DNA of 64,000 bases from Bacillota bacterium (GTDB lineage Bacteria > Bacillota > Clostridia > Christensenellales > SZUA-584), in NCBI GenBank assembly GCA_023406895.1, contig JAEXTV010000001.1, forward strand, positions 12,729-76,728. The letters run 5' to 3'. A program made the translations under genes and the position numbers. Position 1 is the stretch's first letter, and every line of letters begins with the position of its first letter. Positions 60,878-64,000 of the stretch are shown here, one piece after another. The notes under the pieces were generated by a model, which searched no databases, was not told the DNA's origin, and worked only from the letters and a program-made list of their open reading frames with translations.

Positions 60878-61765
60878 GTGGAACATAAATCGGCATTTAT
60901 CGCCATCGTCGGGCGGCCCAATGTGGGTAAATCGACAATCATGAACCGCATCGTCGGCGCAAAAGTCGCGATCGTTTCCAAAAAACCGCAGACAACGCGC
61001 AGCCGCATTTCGGGCGTGGTGACGGGACAGGATTATCAAATGGTATTTCTCGATACCCCGGGCGTTCATTCACCCCGCAACCGGCTCGGGGAATACATGG
61101 TTAAAACCGCGTTCGATTCCGCGCGCGACGTGGAGGCCATTCTTTTCATGTGCGACGCGCAGCGTGGCGTTGAGGAGGAAGACCTTGCGCTGCTCGACAA
61201 GCTGCTCAAAGGCGGCCTGCCTGTGGTAGCCGCGGTGAACAAGACCGACGCGGCAGGCAAGCAAAAAAGCCTTGACGAAGCGCAAAAGCTCAAAGATGCC
61301 GGGCTGGAATCTGAGCCGCATTTGATATCCGCGAAGAACGGAGACGGCGTGGACGAGCTGCTGGCAAGCTTGAAGCAGTTTCTCGTGCCGGGCCCGAAAT
61401 ATTACCCGGACGACGAGTATACGGACCAGCCCGAACGCATTATCGCGGCGGAGATGATACGCGAGAAGGCGCTGCGGCTGCTTCAGGAAGAAGTGCCGCA
61501 CGGTATCGGCGTGTTTGTGAACAGCGTGAAGCCCCGCGAGGATAAGGATATTGTGGATATATCCGCGACGATCATCTGCGAGCGCGAAACGCACAAGGGC
61601 ATTATCATCGGACGCGGCGGCAAAATGCTCAAATCCATCGGTACCGAAGCGAGAAAGGATCTGGAGATGCTTTTTGGTTCAAAGGTGTTTTTGGAGCTCT
61701 GGGTGAAGGTGGAGGAAGGCTGGCGAGACAGCACGCGCGTGATGCGTGAGCTCGGCTACGAGTAG
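60878..61765 (+). CDS. era: GTPase Era
   Basis: 295 residues from a GTG start (AACAGGAG upstream). GTPase motifs: GRPNVGKSTIMNRI, switch TTRSRISG, DTPGVHSPRNRLGEYM, NKTDA; then the KH domain with GIIIGRGGKMLKSIGTEARKD. Era binds the 3 end of 16S rRNA and completes 30S assembly. The ybeY-cdd-era order is conserved; recO is normally adjacent but here lies after a 620-base repeat-filled gap. Confidence 0.98.
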   Translation: MEHKSAFIAIVGRPNVGKSTIMNRIVGAKVAIVSKKPQTTRSRISGVVTGQDYQMVFLDTPGVHSPRNRLGEYMVKTAFDSARDVEAILFMCDAQRGVEEEDLALLDKLLKGGLPVVAAVNKTDAAGKQKSLDEAQKLKDAGLESEPHLISAKNGDGVDELLASLKQFLVPGPKYYPDDEYTDQPERIIAAEMIREKALRLLQEEVPHGIGVFVNSVKPREDKDIVDISATIICERETHKGIIIGRGGKMLKSIGTEARKDLEMLFGSKVFLELWVKVEEGWRDSTRVMRELGYE

Positions 61766-61808
61766 ACATCGCGACTATTTGATTATGGTATCGTAAAGCC
61801 GCAGCGTC

Positions 61809-61958
61809 ACTCCTTCCGTCAACTGTCGGATGGTATCCGCCATTTGCCACCGCCCTCTAAGACTACCCCGAAGGGGTGGACTGGGAGACAGGGGTGAAAT
61901 GCGGTGACCGAGGTCGTATTATAGACAATCCTCTTCGCTGACAGCTCATGGAGCATTT
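61809..61958 (+). repeat. Direct repeat family B, copy 1
   Basis: 150 bases from ACTCCTTCCGTCAA to GAGCATTT, nearly identical to 62088-62224 apart from a 20-base insertion in the middle that contains a small CCCC/GGGG hairpin. Confidence 0.85.
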
Positions 61959-62007
61959 CGCTGAGATTGCTTAACCAGTCAAATGAGACGGTGCCCGGCG
62001 CACCCAT

Positions 62008-62052
62008 AGCTCCCTCTGGGAGGGAGCTGTCGCCGGCAGGCGTCTGAGGGAG
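62008..62052. repeat. Short hairpin repeat related to family C
   Basis: AGCTCCCT/AGGGAGCT hairpin followed by GTCGCCGGCAGGCGTCTGAG, resembling the parts of the element at 42699-42806. Confidence 0.55.
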
Positions 62053-62087
62053 AATTGATTGACAATCAGCACGAAAGTATCTTATTG

Positions 62088-62224
62088 ACTCCTTCCGTCA
62101 AATGTCGGATGGCATCCGCCATTTGCCACCGCCCTCTAAGAGGGAGGCAGGGGTGCAATGCGGTGACCGACTGAGTCGCATTTATAGACAATCCTCTTCG
62201 CTGACAGCTCATGAAGAGCATTTT
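62088..62224 (+). repeat. Direct repeat family B, copy 2
   Basis: 137 bases, ACTCCTTCCGTCAA to the T-run after GAGCATTT. It shares long identical blocks with 61809-61958, including GACAATCCTCTTCGCTGACA. Confidence 0.85.
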
Positions 62225-62238
62225 TCTCATTGTAAAGA

Positions 62239-62282
62239 GAGCCTCCTAAAGGAGGCGGCGCGCGCAGCGTGACGGAGGATTG
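62239..62282. repeat. Second short hairpin repeat related to family C
   Basis: GCCTCC/GGAGGC hairpin with a TAAA loop followed by GCGCGCAGCGTGACGGAGGA; same layout as the unit at 62008. Confidence 0.5.
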
Positions 62283-62385
62283 CTTGTGAGGAACGCATGA
62301 AAGAACGATATAAAATGAAAACGAGATACAACATCCCTGCCGCAAAAATCACGTCTGTGATGCGTGGGCCCGGCTGCGAATAAGC

Positions 62386-63153
62386 ATGGGTGCCGGGCGC
62401 GACACAATGGCCGTCGTCATACGGACGGTGGATTATAACGACAACGATAAAATGGTGACGCTGCTGACTCAGGACTACGGGCGCATGTCCGCGCGGATAC
62501 GCGGCTGCAAAAAGCCCGCGTGCAAGCTGTTTTCCGCCGCGTCGCTTTTTTGCTGCGGTGATTACTCCTTTTTTGAAAAAGACGGGCGCTACGGCGTGAA
62601 GGGCTGCGCGATACGCCGCACGTTTTTCGGGCTTCAGAGCGATTACGATGCCTATGCCGCCGCGTGCTTTATTGCGGACGCGGTGGATAAGGTGGCGCAG
62701 GAGGATGATGTGCCGTCGGGCTTGTTCACGCTGACGGTCAACGCGCTCTATGCGCTGGACACGGGCGCGGCACCGGCCGGTACGGTGCTTTGCTGGTTTT
62801 TGCAGCGGCTGCTGCATATTGAAGGCGTGTACCCGAGCCTTGCCGTTTGCGCGGCCTGCGGCAGCGAACCGCCGTTCGTCAAGTTCTCGGCGGAGCACGG
62901 CGGTGCGCTGTGTAAAAATTGTGCGCGCGGGGTCAAGGCGGAGCCGATTGATGATGCGTTTTTGATTGCACTGCGCCAGCTGGCGCGTACGGCCGCAAAG
63001 GATCTGGGCTGTGCCAGCATCAGCGACGATGTCCAAAAACGTCTGAGCGCGGCGCTGATTGCGTATTTGGAGCATGTGCTGCAGCGTCCGCTCAAAACGG
63101 CACGGTTTATTGGCGTCGGCTCAAAAAAAGAAGCTCATTTAAACGATAAATGA
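62386..63153 (+). CDS. recO: DNA repair protein RecO
   Basis: 255 residues. The N-terminal OB fold has VVIRTVDYNDNDKMVTLLTQDYGRMS and ARGxxK-type RIRGCKKP; the zinc finger is CAACGSEPPFVKFS with CKNC downstream. RecO loads RecA with RecR and anneals single strands. No strong RBS is seen at ATG 62386; ATG 62407 would give a start closer to the family norm. Upstream is repeat-rich sequence, so it is probably no longer expressed from the era operon promoter alone. Confidence 0.93.
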   Translation: MGAGRDTMAVVIRTVDYNDNDKMVTLLTQDYGRMSARIRGCKKPACKLFSAASLFCCGDYSFFEKDGRYGVKGCAIRRTFFGLQSDYDAYAAACFIADAVDKVAQEDDVPSGLFTLTVNALYALDTGAAPAGTVLCWFLQRLLHIEGVYPSLAVCAACGSEPPFVKFSAEHGGALCKNCARGVKAEPIDDAFLIALRQLARTAAKDLGCASISDDVQKRLSAALIAYLEHVLQRPLKTARFIGVGSKKEAHLNDK

Positions 63154-63166
63154 GGAGTTCTTTGTC

Positions 63167-63195
63167 TTGACATTGTGATTCACTTATGATAATAT
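63167..63195 (+). promoter_or_regulatory. Promoter of the tRNA cluster
   Basis: TTGACA at 63167-63172, 17-base spacer and TAATAT at 63190-63195, about 50 bases before tRNA-Arg. Confidence 0.75.
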
Positions 63196-63246
63196 TTCGT
63201 TCTGTCGGTTGCTCGATGGTGCTCGGCTTTAAGCGGCTGACGGTGT

Positions 63247-63323
63247 GCGCCTGTAGCTCAGCAGGATAGAGCAACGGCCTTCTAAGCCGTGTGTCCAGGG
63301 TTCGAGTCCCCGCAGGCGCGCCA
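63247..63323 (+). tRNA. tRNA-Arg (anticodon TCT)
   Basis: Acceptor GCGCCTG/CAGGCGC, D arm TAGCTCAGCAGGATAGAGCA, anticodon stem ACGGC/GCCGT with loop CTTCTAA, T arm GGGTTCGAGTCCC, discriminator G and encoded CCA. Confidence 0.96.
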
Positions 63324-63364
63324 AATATCGTGCCTCAGAAAGGCGGCTTTTTGAGGCGTTTCAT

Positions 63365-63442
63365 GGTGGGTATAGCTCAGTTGGTTAGAGCGCCAGGTTG
63401 TGGCCCTGGAGGCCGTGGGTTCGAATCCCACTACTCACCCCA
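63365..63442 (+). tRNA. tRNA-His (anticodon GTG)
   Basis: Encoded extra 5 G at 63365 opposite discriminator C, acceptor GTGGGTA/TACTCAC, anticodon stem CCAGG/CCTGG with loop TTGTGGC, T loop TTCGAAT and encoded CCA. The G(-1) is the identity element for histidyl-tRNA synthetase. Confidence 0.96.
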
Positions 63443-63461
63443 TTATTACTCCGTTTGCCGA

Positions 63462-63536
63462 TGGGGTGTAGCCAAGCGGTAAGGCACGGGACTTTGACTC
63501 CCGCATTCGCAGGTTCAAATCCTGCCACCCCAGCCA
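63462..63536 (+). tRNA. tRNA-Gln (anticodon TTG)
   Basis: Acceptor TGGGGTG/CACCCCA, short D arm TAGCCAAGCGGTAAGGCA, anticodon stem CGGGA/TCCCG with loop CTTTGAC, T arm AGGTTCAAATCCT and encoded GCCA end. Confidence 0.96.
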
Positions 63537-63556
63537 AACTTTCAAGAACACATTTG

Positions 63557-63578
63557 AAAAAGCTTTCGGGCTTTTTTT
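63557..63578 (+). terminator. Terminator of the tRNA cluster
   Basis: AAAAAGC/GCTTTTT stem with a TTTCGG loop and continuing T-run, 20 bases after tRNA-Gln. Confidence 0.85.
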
Positions 63579-63721
63579 ATTTTTGCTGATGGTTAACCGG
63601 TTCTGGAATTGACCAACATAACTGTATCAATCGCATAATTGCGATTTGACGCATAAACAAAAACAAAAAAAGCCAGCTCCTTTGAGTGAAGACGGCGTAT
63701 GGTTGTTAATAAAGGTATTTA

Positions 63722-63836
63722 TGTCATTCCGTTGGAGCGTAAGCGATCGACTACGTAGTGGAACGGAATCCCATGTTTAAAGCGTTTTGCATGGGATGCA
63801 TTCCACTACATGGTCACGCCACTCCGCAGCATGATA
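63722..63836 (+). repeat. Dispersed palindromic repeat family A, copy 3
   Basis: 115 bases, TGTCATTCCG to CATGATA, with AATCCCATG and CATGGGATG in the centre; shares GCGTAAGCGATCGACTACG with copy 1. It lies between the tRNA terminator and the converging gene at the right edge. Confidence 0.8.
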
Positions 63837-63889
63837 TATGGAGGGGTTTATTCACACTCAGCTTATATAAAACATAGCACCGCAGCCGC

Positions 63890-64000
63890 TTACGGCATGT
63901 AATAGATATCGTCGCTCGGCACGGCACCGCCCACCGATTCGGGGTTGCTCTCAAACATCATCTTAAAATAATCATCGAGTATCGCTTTGCAGTCTTTGCC
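63890..64000 (-). CDS. C-terminal end of an unidentified gene
   Basis: 36 codons open from the right edge to a TAA at 63892-63890 on the minus strand, including KMMFESNPESVGG and ending DDIYYMP. Codon use resembles the neighbours, and a convergent gene here fits the layout. Too short to assign a family. Confidence 0.55.
   Translation of the reverse strand, partial: GKDCKAILDDYFKMMFESNPESVGGAVPSDDIYYMP

Noticed and set aside
41860..62300. CRISPR-like array from the clustered repeats
   Set aside because: Repeat units are over 100 bases, imperfect, palindromic and few; no regular spacers and no cas genes are present.

Overview
The window is a chromosomal stretch from an endospore-lineage Firmicute, most likely an anaerobic fermentative member of the Clostridia. 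The evidence is PolC-type replicative polymerase, SepF and DivIVA, the MEP isoprenoid genes, the sporulation genes yqfC and yqfD, a bifunctional Rel, HemZ, two lactate/malate dehydrogenase paralogues beside a malic enzyme, and purine-rich ribosome binding sites with frequent TTG and GTG starts. No rRNA, CRISPR array, prophage or resistance island is visible. About 55 coding sequences are supported, nearly all on the plus strand; the exceptions are one transposase and a fragment at the right edge.

Layout. 1-2466: end of an adaptor-like gene, yggS, sepF, divIVA (division and pole selection). 2756-7251: DUF5665 protein, GT4 glycosyltransferase, flippase-like membrane protein, PiT phosphate transporter with its DUF47 partner. 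7318-20201: a large translation/envelope/replication run, rpsB-tsf-pyrH-frr-(PASTA-like)-uppS-cdsA-dxr-rseP-ispG-polC. 20281-24006: two LDH/MDH-family genes, a GNAT protein and NAD-malic enzyme, with a Rex-like operator in front of the second dehydrogenase. 24773-31808: recJ-rel-dtd-MBL hydrolase-hemZ. 32042-36372: DUF177-rpmF and plsX-acpP-rnc-glyA. 37163-41319: gdhA and a large ATP-grasp protein. 41389-47436: pstS, then a block of repeats and an IS5-type insertion, then pstCAB-phoU. 47522-53342: membrane protein, DUF512 protein, der, plsY, lspA, rluD-like, rpsU. 53745-63153: nfeD, yqfC-yqfD-phoH-pgpH-ybeY-cdd-era, recO. 63247-63536: tRNA-Arg, tRNA-His, tRNA-Gln.

How it works together. Most of the window is growth machinery: ribosome assembly and recycling (S2, EF-Ts, RRF, L32, S21, Der, Era, YbeY, RNase III), undecaprenyl and phospholipid precursors (UppS, CdsA, Dxr, IspG, PlsX, PlsY, AcpP), lipoprotein maturation, and stress signalling by (p)ppGpp (Rel) and c-di-AMP (PgpH). 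The accessory interest lies in regulation and small-scale rearrangement. PhoP-box arrays with exact 11-bp periodicity precede both pstS and pstC, which are separated by an IS and repeats. At least two families of palindromic dispersed repeats have several copies between genes. Hairpin leaders precede rpsB, pyrH and rpsU. I see no complete previously undescribed multi-gene system. The most unusual proteins are the cysteine-motif dehydrogenase pair and the KaiC-like/ATP-grasp protein.
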